A stretch of 64,000 nucleotides of DNA from Rhodococcus triatomae (lineage in GTDB: Bacteria; Actinomycetota; Actinomycetes; Mycobacteriales; Mycobacteriaceae). Positions 1 through 8,114 of the stretch are shown here, in pieces (position 1 is the stretch's first letter; each line of letters starts with the position of its first letter). Position numbers and translations under genes: made by a program. The notes under the pieces were generated by a model, which saw only the letters and a program-made list of their open reading frames with translations, searched no databases and was not told the origin of the DNA. The stretch lies in the NCBI RefSeq assembly GCF_014217785.1, contig NZ_CP048814.1, forward strand, positions 3,782,001 to 3,846,000, in the 5' to 3' direction.

Positions 1-315
1 GTCGAGAGCGCGGCGGAGTTCGAGGACGTCCCGCTCGTGCGCGTCGACGAAGTACTGGGTGAGTGTGTTTCCCACGTCGCTGGTACCGACGACGTAGGTT
101 CCCGACCCCTGGCGGCGTTCCAGCAGCCCGGCGTGGACGAGGGCCTGGACCGCCTCACGCACCGTGTTCCGGCCGGTTCCGGTCAGCTCGGCGAGGGCTG
201 GTTCGGTGGGTATCCGGTCGCCCACCGCCCAGCGTCCCTCGCGGATCTCGGTGCGCAACTGATCGGTGACCTGCGCGACGAGGCCGGACCGGCGCACCGG
301 CTTCACATTAGTCAT
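1..315 (-). CDS. GntR-family (FadR-type) transcriptional regulator, 3' end cut by window
   Basis: The N-terminal 105 residues of a DNA-binding regulator are present and the rest lies beyond the window edge. Residues 12-75 form the GntR winged helix: a first helix VAQVTDQLRTEIREG, the IPTEPALAE turn, a recognition helix GRNTVREAVQAL near residues 48-59, and a wing ending RRQGSGTYVV. The following ERDVLELRRAL is typical of the start of an FCD-type effector domain, so FadR subfamily is likely. The ATG start is preceded by AGGATGACAGG. The gene is divergent from the MFS transporter only 22 bp away, so it probably controls that transporter. The effector is unknown. Confidence 0.85.
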   Translation of the reverse strand, partial: MTNVKPVRRSGLVAQVTDQLRTEIREGRWAVGDRIPTEPALAELTGTGRNTVREAVQALVHAGLLERRQGSGTYVVGTSDVGNTLTQYFVDAHERDVLELRRALD

Positions 316-337
316 CCTGTCATCCTATGATTTCTCG

Positions 338-1612
338 GTGAAGATTTTCCACGGTCGACTCCTCGTGTTCTGCGCCATCGCCATGTCGGCACTGGTGTTG
401 CGGCTCGCCGTCACCTCGTTCAGCCCCCTCGCGGCGCAGATTCAGGAAGACATCGGATTCTCCACCACGGTGGTGGGCGTGTTCGGCATGGTCCCCACTC
501 TGATGTTCGCCGTGTCCGGCATGCTCACGCCGCTCCTGGCGGCGCGCTTCGGCCTCGAGCGCACCGTCACCGTCGCCATGCTCATGGCCGGAACCGGGAT
601 GGCGGCCCGTGCCCTGGTCACGGACACGTGGTCGCTGCTGGCACTGTCCGCGCTCGCACTGGCCGGCATGGGGATCGGCAACGTGGTGATCCCACCACTG
701 GTCAAGCGCTATTTCTCCGACCGCCTCGCCGTGATGAGCTCGGTCTACATCGTGGGCGTGCAGATCGGCACCATCGTGCCGGCGTTCGTCGCGGTTCCGC
801 TCGCCGATGCCGCGGGATGGCGCACGTCGATCGGGGTGTGGGCGGCGGTCGCCTTCGCGGCGGCTCTGCCCTGGATCGTGGTGCTCGCGCGTCGCCGGGC
901 GGCACCCGGCGGCGCGTTCGCCGAGCCGCTGGCCGAGCCGGGCCGGCGCCCCAGTGCGTGGCGTTCGCCGGTGGGTTGGGCGATGGCCCTGATGTTCGGA
1001 ATGACCTCCACCATCACCTATGCCATGTTCACCTGGATCCCCGCGATCCTCGCCGATGCCGGTGCGAGCGCCGCTTTCGGCGGCACGATGGTGGGACTCT
1101 TCTCGATGATGGGGCTGGTGGCCGCGTTCGGTGCGCCGACGCTCTGCGCCCGCATGGCCAACCCGTTTCCGCTGGTGGTGGCCTGCGCAGTGTGCTTCGT
1201 CCTCGCCTTCGCGGGCCTGTTGTGGGCGCCGATGAGCGCGCCGGTGCTGTGGATCGTGCTGCTCGGGCTCGGGCCGAGCACCTTCCCGATGGCACTGACG
1301 CTGATCAACCTGCGTACCCGCACCCACGCCGGATCCTCGTCGCTGTCCGGGTTCACCCAGGGCGTGGGCTACCTGGTGGCCAGCGCGGGTCCGCTGGTGT
1401 TCGGCGTGCTGCACGACGCGTCCGGGAACTGGTGGTGGTCGTTCGGGTACCTGTTCGCGTGTGTCGCCGTCCTCCTGGCCGCCGGATCCCAGGCCTGCCG
1501 GCCCAGGATGCTCGAGGACACCCTGCGGTCCGGGGACACGCTGCCCGGCGGTGGCGCCCCTGCAGGTCGATACACCGAGACACAGACCGGGGCTTCCTCA
1601 CACGGTCGGTGA
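338..1612 (+). CDS. MFS transporter, CynX/NimT-like
   Basis: This is a 424-residue integral membrane protein with about 12 hydrophobic segments and a short central loop near residue 200 rich in Arg, Ala and Pro. Early residues AVTSFSPLAAQIQEDIGFS and the conserved VKRYFSDR loop fit the cyanate/nitroimidazole (CynX/NimT) branch of the major facilitator superfamily. The substrate cannot be read from sequence. The GTG start was chosen because membrane segment 1 follows at once and a TATGAT -10 hexamer (326-331) lies six bases before it, which suggests a leaderless transcript. In-frame codons further upstream would run into the divergent GntR gene. That neighbour is its likely regulator. Confidence 0.8.
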   Translation: MKIFHGRLLVFCAIAMSALVLRLAVTSFSPLAAQIQEDIGFSTTVVGVFGMVPTLMFAVSGMLTPLLAARFGLERTVTVAMLMAGTGMAARALVTDTWSLLALSALALAGMGIGNVVIPPLVKRYFSDRLAVMSSVYIVGVQIGTIVPAFVAVPLADAAGWRTSIGVWAAVAFAAALPWIVVLARRRAAPGGAFAEPLAEPGRRPSAWRSPVGWAMALMFGMTSTITYAMFTWIPAILADAGASAAFGGTMVGLFSMMGLVAAFGAPTLCARMANPFPLVVACAVCFVLAFAGLLWAPMSAPVLWIVLLGLGPSTFPMALTLINLRTRTHAGSSSLSGFTQGVGYLVASAGPLVFGVLHDASGNWWWSFGYLFACVAVLLAAGSQACRPRMLEDTLRSGDTLPGGGAPAGRYTETQTGASSHGR

Positions 1613-1715
1613 ACCCCGGGTGAGAATCAATTGACGTCTCCGACACCGAGGGCATCACCCCCGCAACACCCGTTTTCTACCTTTAGGTCTCCCACACACA
1701 TTCAGGAGGCCGACG
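1613..1715 (+). promoter_or_regulatory. Leader region of narK
   Basis: This non-coding stretch separates the MFS gene from narK and should carry the nitrate-transporter promoter. It ends in a strong ribosome binding site, AGGAGG (1704-1709), spaced correctly for the GTG at 1716. I found no convincing hexamer pair or regulator site. Confidence 0.4.
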
Positions 1716-3146
1716 GTGACACGCGACAGCACACGTCATTACATCGAGAAATGGGACGCCGAGGACGTCGAGGCCTGGGAGTCCGGGGGCAAGGATGTCG
1801 CCAAGCGCAACCTGATCTGGTCCGTCATCGCCGAGCATGTCGGATTCTCCGTGTGGTCCATCTGGTCCGTCATGGTGCTGTTCATGCCGACCGACGTGTA
1901 CGGCATCGATCCCGCGGGCAAGTTCTTCCTGGTCGCGGTGCCGACCCTGGTCGGTTCGCTGCTGCGCATTCCGTACACCGTGGCCACGGCCCGGTTCGGC
2001 GGGCGTAACTGGACGATCTTCAGCGCCCTGGTCCTGCTGATACCCACGGTGCTCACGCTCGTCCTCATGATGAACCCCGGTGCGTCGTACACCACGTTCC
2101 TGATCGTGGCCGCCTTCGCCGGCTTCGGTGGCGGCAACTTCGCCTCGTCGATGGCGAACATCAACGCGTTCTACCCGCAGCGGCTCAAGGGCTGGGCACT
2201 CGGGCTCAACGCGGGTGGCGGCAACATCGGTGTTCCGGTCATCCAGATCGTGGGTCTGCTGGTCATCGCGACCGTCGGCAACACCGAGCCGTGGATCGTG
2301 TGCGCCGTCTACCTGGTGTTCATCGCCGTCGCGGCGCTGGGTGCGGCGTTGTACATGGACAACCTGGGCAACCAGAAGGCGGACATGCGGGCGATGCGCG
2401 AGGCGCTCACCCACCGGCACTCCTGGATCATCAGCTTCCTCTACATCGGCACGTTCGGTTCGTTCATCGGGTTCAGCTTCGCGTTCGGGCAGATTCTGCA
2501 GATCAACTTCATCGCCGGTGGCTCCACGCCGGCGGAGGCGGCCCTGCAGGCGGCACAGATCGCCTTCATCGGACCGCTGCTCGGGTCCATCGCACGTCCG
2601 CTCGGCGGCAAGCTCTCGGACCGGATCGGTGGTGGCAAGGTCACCCTGTACACGTTCGTGGGAATGGCACTGGCGGCGGGCGTCCTGGTGACCGCGGGCT
2701 CGCTCGACGACGCGGCGGACGGCGCCCCCACCGGCGCCATCATGACCACCTACGTCCTCGGGTTCATCGCGCTGTTCCTGCTCTCCGGCATCGGCAACGG
2801 ATCGACGTACAAGATCATCCCCTCGGTCTTCGAGGCCAAGGCCCAGTCGTTGCCGCTCGACCGTGAGGGGCGCGCCTCGTGGTCCCGCTCGATGTCGGGC
2901 GCGCTGATCGGATTCGCCGGTGCCATCGGCGGACTCGGCGGCGTGGGCATCAACATCGTCCTGCGGGCGTCGTACAACAGCGAGGCGAACTCCGCGACCA
3001 TGGCGTTCTGGGTCTTCATGGCCTTCTACATCGCCTGCATCGCGGTCACCTGGTTCGTGTTCCTGCGCCGCCCGGCGGCGGGGTCGACCGGGGGTGCGGC
3101 ACCCACGGCGCCCGAACCCCGGGAGAGCACCACGGTCACCGCCTGA
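1716..3146 (+). CDS. narK: Nitrate/nitrite transporter NarK
   Basis: NarK-type (NNP family) major facilitator that moves nitrate in and/or nitrite out across the cytoplasmic membrane. The 476-residue protein has about 12 membrane segments. The family nitrate signature is visible as AGFGGGNFASSMANINAFYP near residues 130-150, with a second Gly-rich stretch (LNAGGGNIGVPVIQ) just after it. The N-terminal hydrophilic stretch IEKWDAEDVEAWESGGKDVA is typical of actinobacterial NarK proteins. AGGAGG seven bases upstream fixes the GTG start. It is followed by nirB in the same orientation after 87 bp, so nitrate entry and nitrite reduction are probably expressed together. Confidence 0.93.
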   Translation: MTRDSTRHYIEKWDAEDVEAWESGGKDVAKRNLIWSVIAEHVGFSVWSIWSVMVLFMPTDVYGIDPAGKFFLVAVPTLVGSLLRIPYTVATARFGGRNWTIFSALVLLIPTVLTLVLMMNPGASYTTFLIVAAFAGFGGGNFASSMANINAFYPQRLKGWALGLNAGGGNIGVPVIQIVGLLVIATVGNTEPWIVCAVYLVFIAVAALGAALYMDNLGNQKADMRAMREALTHRHSWIISFLYIGTFGSFIGFSFAFGQILQINFIAGGSTPAEAALQAAQIAFIGPLLGSIARPLGGKLSDRIGGGKVTLYTFVGMALAAGVLVTAGSLDDAADGAPTGAIMTTYVLGFIALFLLSGIGNGSTYKIIPSVFEAKAQSLPLDREGRASWSRSMSGALIGFAGAIGGLGGVGINIVLRASYNSEANSATMAFWVFMAFYIACIAVTWFVFLRRPAAGSTGGAAPTAPEPRESTTVTA

Positions 3147-3233
3147 CCGGCGAGCTTCACCGTCATCGCAGCCCGATTCGCTGCAGCACTCGCTTCACCG
3201 CAGTACCCGGTATTTCACACGAAGGAGCAGGAC

Positions 3234-5762
3234 ATGACCGCCACGACGGCCCCACGCGGGAGCAAGTCCGTAGTCGTCATCGGACACGGAATGGTCGGCC
3301 ACAGGTTCGTCGAGGCATTGCGTGCCCGGGACGAGACGGAGCAGTGGTCGGTCACCGTCCTCTGCGAGGAGCCGCTGCCCGCCTACGATCGCGTGGGGCT
3401 GTCGTCGTACGTCGGTGCATGGGATCCGAAGGAGCTCGCTCTCGCCGGAAACGACTACGCGGGTGACGATCTCGTCGATCTGCGGATCGGCGCGCGGGCA
3501 GTCGGTATCGATCGTTCCGCGCGGCGGGTGACCACCGCCGACGGCGAGATCCTCGAGTACGACGCCCTGGTGATGGCCACCGGCTCCTACCCGTTCGTGC
3601 CTCCGGTCCCGGGCCACGACCGTCCGGAGTGTTTCGTCTATCGGACGCTGGACGATCTCGACGGCATCCGGGCACGCTCGGAGGCCGCAGGCCCGGGGGC
3701 GGTCGGTGTCGTCGTCGGCGGCGGACTGCTCGGCCTGGAAGCGGCGAACGCGCTGAAGCTGCTGGGCATGAAGGCGCACGTCGTGGAGTTCGCGCCCCGG
3801 CTGATGCCGTTGCAGGTGGACGAGGGCGGCGGCGCGCTCCTCGCTCGGCTCGTCACCGACCTCGGGCTCACCGTGCACACCGGTGTCGGTACCGCCGCCG
3901 TCACCGAGGGCCCGGACGGGATCACCGTCGAGTTGTCCGACGGCTCCACCATCGACGCGGCGTTGCTGGTGTTCTCGGCCGGGGTGCGCCCGCAGGACGC
4001 ACTCGCCCGCGACGCCGGGCTCGACGTCGGGGAGCGCGGGGGCATCCTCACCGACCTGGCCTGCCGCACCTCCGACGAGAACATCTACGCGGTGGGTGAA
4101 TGTGCCGCCGTCGAGGGCCGTTGCTACGGACTGGTCGCCCCCGGCTACACCACCGCCGAGATCGTCGCGGACCGGCTGCTCGGCGGCGAGGCGGACTTCC
4201 CCGGCGCGGACATGTCCACGAAGCTCAAGCTCATGGGCGTGGACGTCGCCAGCTTCGGCGACGCGATGGCGCAGTCGCCGGGCGCGCTCGAGGTCGTCCT
4301 CAACGACGCCGCGAAGAAGACGTACGCCAAGCTCGTCGTCTCCGACGACGCCAAGACGCTCCTCGGCGGCATTCTGGTCGGCGACGCGTCCGCGTACGCG
4401 ACACTGCGTCCGCTGGTCGGCCGCGAAATTCCGGGGGATCCGGCCTCGCTGATCTCGCCGGCGGGGGAGAAGCCGGGAGCCGGCTCACTGCCCGACGACG
4501 CCGAGGTCTGCTCGTGCAACGCGGTCACCAAGGGCACGATCTGCGGCGCCATCGCCGACGGTGCCTGTGATCTGGCGCAGGTGAAGGCGTGCACCAACGC
4601 CGGCACCACCTGCGGCGGGTGCCTGCCGACGGTGAAGCAACTGCTCGCCGCGTCGGGCGTGGTGATGTCCAAGTCCCTGTGCGAGCACTTCGAGCAGTCC
4701 CGTGCCGAACTGTTCGAGATCGTGCAGGCCACGGACACCCGTACGTTCTCGGCACTGATCGGCAAGTACGGCAAGGGATCCGGCTGCGACATTTGCAAGC
4801 CGGTGGTCGCGTCGATCCTCGCCTCCACCGACTCCGACCACATCCTGCACCCCAAGCAGGCCGGCCTGCAGGACACCAACGACCACTTCCTGGCCAACAT
4901 CCAGAAGAACGGCACGTACTCGGTCGTGCCGCGGATGCCCGGCGGAGAGTGCACGCCGGAGCAGCTCATCGTCATCGGCGAGGTAGCCCGCGACTTCGGG
5001 CTCTACGTGAAGATGACCGGTGGCCAGCGCATCGACATGTTCGGCGCCCGCGTCGAGCAACTGCCCGCCATCTGGAAGCGGCTCGTGGACGCGGGGATGG
5101 AGTCCGGGCAGGCTTACGGCAAGTCCCTGCGCACGGTGAAGAGCTGTGTCGGGTCCACCTGGTGCCGGTACGGGGTCCAGGACTCGGTGGGCATGGCCGT
5201 CGACCTCGAGCTCCGGTACCGAGGCCTGCGCTCGCCGCACAAGTTGAAGTTCGGTGTCTCGGGTTGCGCCCGTGAGTGCGCGGAGGCGCGGGGCAAGGAC
5301 GTCGGTGTCATCGCCACCGAGTCGGGGTGGAATCTCTACGTCTGTGGCAACGGCGGCCAGTCGCCCAAGCACGCGCAACTACTCGCCGGCGGCCTCGACG
5401 ACGAGACCCTCGTGAAGTACATCGACCGGTTCCTCATGTTCTACGTGCGCACCGCCGACCGCCTGCAGCGCACAGCGCCGTGGCTCGAGTCGCTCGAGGG
5501 TGGACTCGAGCATCTCCAGGCGGTGGTGTGCGACGACAGCCTGGGGATCGCCGGGGAGCTCGAGTCGGCGATGGTCCGGCACGTCGAGGGATACCGGGAC
5601 GAGTGGGCCGGCGTGCTCGAGGATCCGGAGAAGCTGTCGCGGTTCGTCTCCTTCGTCAACGCCCCGGGCGAGGCGGACCCGACCGTCGAGTTCGACGACA
5701 CCGGTGTCCGCAAGGTTCCCGTGTTGATGGGGATGCCGAAGTTCGCCGACACCGCGCAGTGA
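3234..5762 (+). CDS. nirB: Assimilatory nitrite reductase (NADH), large subunit
   Basis: NirB reduces nitrite to ammonium in the cytoplasm using NADH, FAD, iron-sulfur clusters and sirohaem. The 842 residues match the family's usual length. An N-terminal FAD motif VVIGHGMVGHRFVEAL is followed by an NAD motif GVVVGGGLLGLEAANAL near residue 160. A BFD-type [2Fe-2S] domain has C426-x-C428 and C460-x2-C463. The C-terminal sulfite/nitrite reductase repeats carry the sirohaem-[4Fe-4S] ligands C638-x5-C644 and C678-x3-C682. The ATG follows AAGGAG. nirD lies downstream after an unusually long 122-bp gap. All key ligands are present, so it should be active. Confidence 0.96.
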   Translation: MTATTAPRGSKSVVVIGHGMVGHRFVEALRARDETEQWSVTVLCEEPLPAYDRVGLSSYVGAWDPKELALAGNDYAGDDLVDLRIGARAVGIDRSARRVTTADGEILEYDALVMATGSYPFVPPVPGHDRPECFVYRTLDDLDGIRARSEAAGPGAVGVVVGGGLLGLEAANALKLLGMKAHVVEFAPRLMPLQVDEGGGALLARLVTDLGLTVHTGVGTAAVTEGPDGITVELSDGSTIDAALLVFSAGVRPQDALARDAGLDVGERGGILTDLACRTSDENIYAVGECAAVEGRCYGLVAPGYTTAEIVADRLLGGEADFPGADMSTKLKLMGVDVASFGDAMAQSPGALEVVLNDAAKKTYAKLVVSDDAKTLLGGILVGDASAYATLRPLVGREIPGDPASLISPAGEKPGAGSLPDDAEVCSCNAVTKGTICGAIADGACDLAQVKACTNAGTTCGGCLPTVKQLLAASGVVMSKSLCEHFEQSRAELFEIVQATDTRTFSALIGKYGKGSGCDICKPVVASILASTDSDHILHPKQAGLQDTNDHFLANIQKNGTYSVVPRMPGGECTPEQLIVIGEVARDFGLYVKMTGGQRIDMFGARVEQLPAIWKRLVDAGMESGQAYGKSLRTVKSCVGSTWCRYGVQDSVGMAVDLELRYRGLRSPHKLKFGVSGCARECAEARGKDVGVIATESGWNLYVCGNGGQSPKHAQLLAGGLDDETLVKYIDRFLMFYVRTADRLQRTAPWLESLEGGLEHLQAVVCDDSLGIAGELESAMVRHVEGYRDEWAGVLEDPEKLSRFVSFVNAPGEADPTVEFDDTGVRKVPVLMGMPKFADTAQ

Positions 5763-5802
5763 ATGTGGCGCCACGCAGCGAATTTGTCGATGCCACGCCG
5801 GG

Positions 5803-5829
5803 GTAATGGCTGCTTAATGCTTCGGAAAC
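5803..5829 (+). promoter_or_regulatory. Possible GlnR-type box between nirB and nirD
   Basis: Three five-base elements, GTAAT, TTAAT and GAAAC, are spaced exactly six bases apart (5803-5807, 5814-5818, 5825-5829). This resembles the GTnAC-n6-GAAAC half-site rhythm of the actinobacterial nitrogen regulator GlnR, but the first two elements are imperfect. A gene-internal operon position would be unusual. Treat it as a weak candidate. Confidence 0.3.
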
Positions 5830-5884
5830 ATCGAGCCAGAACCATGAGTGCCACGGACGGATGCCGTCCGGGAGGAGAGTCCAG

Positions 5885-6295
5885 ATGACGATTGTCGACC
5901 TGAACGAGAAGATCGCTTCCGATCGCCTCGAGTGGACGTCTGCGTGCCCGCTCAGCCGCCTGATCCCGGGGCTCGGTGTGGCGGTGCTGCTACGGGGGAG
6001 CGAGCAGGTTGCCCTGTTCCTGCTCGAGGACGGATCGTTGCACGCCGTCGGCAACATCGATCCCTACGGGCGGGCCGCGGTCATGTCCCGCGGCCTGGTC
6101 GGCGACCGGTCGGGCGAACCGACCGTCGCTTCACCGCTCCTGAAGCAGGTGTTCTCACTGATCGACGGCCGGTGCCTCGACGACGAGGACGTGCGCCTGC
6201 CGGTGTACGACGTGCGGGTGTGGGGCGGAGTGGTGCAGATCCACAGCCGCCTGCCGCGCGCCACGGAGGCCGAGAACGGAACCGGGACTCCGTGA
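5885..6295 (+). CDS. nirD: Nitrite reductase (NADH), small subunit
   Basis: NirD is the small partner of NirB and adopts a Rieske-like fold. The 136-residue protein starts with the ACPLSRLIPGLGVAVLL region and continues with QVALFLLEDGSLHAVGNIDPYGRAAVMSRG. The Cys-x-His pairs of true Rieske proteins are absent, as is usual in NirD, so no cluster is expected. The ATG was chosen over an upstream in-frame start because GGGAGGAGAG lies directly before it. The stop overlaps the next gene's GTG by four bases, implying translational coupling to the uroporphyrinogen-III synthase. Confidence 0.92.
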   Translation: MTIVDLNEKIASDRLEWTSACPLSRLIPGLGVAVLLRGSEQVALFLLEDGSLHAVGNIDPYGRAAVMSRGLVGDRSGEPTVASPLLKQVFSLIDGRCLDDEDVRLPVYDVRVWGGVVQIHSRLPRATEAENGTGTP

Positions 6296-7434
6296 ACGAT
6301 TCCACGCCGTTGCTGGGGTTCACCGTCGGGATCACGGCCTCGCGCCGCGCCGAGGAGTTCGCCACCCTGCTCACCAGGCGGGGCGCGAGCGTGGTCCACG
6401 CCCCGGCGATTCGCATCATCCCGCTCGCGGACGACACCGAACTCGAGCGCGTCACCCGCGAGATCGTCGCGGACCCGCCGAAGATCGTGGTGGCCACCAC
6501 CGGGATCGGATTCCGTGGCTGGGTGGAGGCCGCCGACGGCTGGGGCCTCGCCGAGAAACTGGGTGAGGCGCTGTCGCAGGCCCGGCTACTCGCCCGCGGG
6601 CCCAAGGCCAAGGGGGCGATCCGGGCGGCCGACCTCAAGGAGGAGTGGTCGCCGGCGGGCGAGTCCTCCGCCGAGGTCCTCGATCACCTCCTCGCGGAAG
6701 GGGTGGAGGGGGTGCGTATCGCGGTGCAGTTACACGGGGCGACGACGGAGTGGGAGCCGGTCGCCGACTTCTGCGAGGTGCTCCGGTGCGCGGGAGCCGA
6801 CGTCATCCCGGTCCCGGTCTACCGGTGGGTGCCGCCGGACGATCAGTCGGCGATGGACAAACTCATCGAGCTGGCCGCGACCCGAGGGCTCGACGCGATC
6901 ACCTTCACGAGTGCCCCGGCGGTGGCGTCGATGCTGGACCGCGCCCGCGAGACCGGGATGCTCGATCCGCTGATCCACGCGCTCCGCCAGCGCGTCGTGG
7001 TCACCTGTGTCGGGCCGGTGACGGCCGCCCCGTTCGTGGAACTCGAGGTTCCGACCACCATGCCGTCCCGCTTCCGGCTGGGGGCACTGGCACGTCACCT
7101 CGCCGACGAGTTGCCCCGTCGGGCCAGCCGCATCCGCGCCGCCGGCCACGACCTGGGTATCCGCGGTGGCTGCGTGGTCGTGGACGGCGAGGTGAAACAG
7201 CTCGCCCCGGCATCGATGTCGTTGTTGCGAGCGCTCGGGGCACGGCCGGGGCGGGTGGTGTCGCGGGAGCAGTTACTCGCCGTGCTCCCCGGTGGTGGAG
7301 ACGACACGCATGCCGTGGAGACAGCCGTCGCACGTCTGCGCTCGTCACTCGGCGCGGCCAAGGTCGTGCAGACCGTCGTGAAACGTGGATACCGCCTCGC
7401 GGTGGATCCGGTCGATTGTGGAGACGAAGAATGA
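6292..7434 (+). CDS. Uroporphyrinogen-III synthase fused to OmpR-type winged helix
   Basis: This 380-residue protein has two parts. Residues 1-270 look like HemD, which cyclises hydroxymethylbilane to uroporphyrinogen III: it opens GFTVGITASRRAEEFATLL and contains DAITFTSAPAVASMLDRA. Residues about 285-375 form a winged-helix DNA-binding domain of response-regulator type (LAPASMSLLRALGARPGRVV, then AVETAVARLRSSLG and VKRGYRL), without a phosphoacceptor receiver. The same architecture is known in M. tuberculosis Rv0260c, beside its narK3/nirBD region. GTGA overlap with nirD and ATGA overlap with the chelatase place it in one operon. It may make sirohaem precursor, regulate the cluster, or do both. 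Confidence 0.88.
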   Translation: MNDSTPLLGFTVGITASRRAEEFATLLTRRGASVVHAPAIRIIPLADDTELERVTREIVADPPKIVVATTGIGFRGWVEAADGWGLAEKLGEALSQARLLARGPKAKGAIRAADLKEEWSPAGESSAEVLDHLLAEGVEGVRIAVQLHGATTEWEPVADFCEVLRCAGADVIPVPVYRWVPPDDQSAMDKLIELAATRGLDAITFTSAPAVASMLDRARETGMLDPLIHALRQRVVVTCVGPVTAAPFVELEVPTTMPSRFRLGALARHLADELPRRASRIRAAGHDLGIRGGCVVVDGEVKQLAPASMSLLRALGARPGRVVSREQLLAVLPGGGDDTHAVETAVARLRSSLGAAKVVQTVVKRGYRLAVDPVDCGDEE

Positions 7435-8111
7435 ACGATCCGGCACTCGTGCTCGTCGCCCACGGGACACGGAGTTCCCGGGGTGTCGAGATGATCGCAG
7501 CTCTGGCAGAAGCCGTCTCGGCCCGGGTGGGTGAGACTCGCGTCGCGTTCGTCGACGTCCTCGGACCATCGCCGCAGGACGTCCTCACCGAACTGGATGC
7601 GCCCGCCGTGGTGGTCCCGGCGTTCCTGGCGTCCGGTTACCACGTGCACCACGACGTGCACGGGGCCGCGGCGCAGTTCCCCGGTGCCGTGGTGACGCCC
7701 GCGCTGGGACCGGATCCGGTACTGGCGCAGGTTCTTCGCGAGCGGCTGGTGGAGGCGGGCTGGACGCCGGGAGATGCCGTCGTCCTCGCGGCGGCCGGAT
7801 CCTCCGATCCCCGAGCGCTTGCCGACGTGCGCCGATCCGCAGCGATGCTGGCGAGCCTGCTCGACCAGCGCGTCCGTATCGGCTACGTGGCGACCGGGAC
7901 TCCTACGGTCGGCGATGCCGTGCGCGGCGCCCGGGAAGACGGGGCGTCCCGGGTGTTCGTCGCCTCGTACCTGTTGGCGCACGGGCTGTTCCACGAACGA
8001 CTGTTCGACGCCGGTGCCGACGGCGTGACGCAGCCGCTGGGAGTGCACCCGCGGATCGTCGACCTGGTGGCCGCGCGGCACGACCGGGCCGCGGTCCTCA
8101 CCCGGTCCTGA
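7431..8111 (+). CDS. CbiX/SirB-type sirohydrochlorin chelatase
   Basis: Probable sirohydrochlorin ferrochelatase that inserts iron to make sirohaem, the cofactor of NirB. The 226-residue protein holds two CbiX-like halves. Residues 4-20 read ALVLVAHGTRSSRGVEMI with the metal-binding His. A second block is VPAFLASGYHVHHDV, and the C-terminal half has VFVASYLLAHGLFHERL. The ATG overlaps the previous stop (ATGA) after GGAGACGAAG. It ends three bases before the convergent mobA-moeA gene. Cobaltochelatase activity toward B12 cannot be excluded, but the nir context favours sirohaem. Confidence 0.88.
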   Translation: MNDPALVLVAHGTRSSRGVEMIAALAEAVSARVGETRVAFVDVLGPSPQDVLTELDAPAVVVPAFLASGYHVHHDVHGAAAQFPGAVVTPALGPDPVLAQVLRERLVEAGWTPGDAVVLAAAGSSDPRALADVRRSAAMLASLLDQRVRIGYVATGTPTVGDAVRGAREDGASRVFVASYLLAHGLFHERLFDAGADGVTQPLGVHPRIVDLVAARHDRAAVLTRS

Positions 8112-8114
8112 CGG

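Noticed and set aside
5885..6295. NirD as a true Rieske [2Fe-2S] protein
   Set aside because: Neither Cys-x-His pair is present; NirD uses the fold without the cluster.
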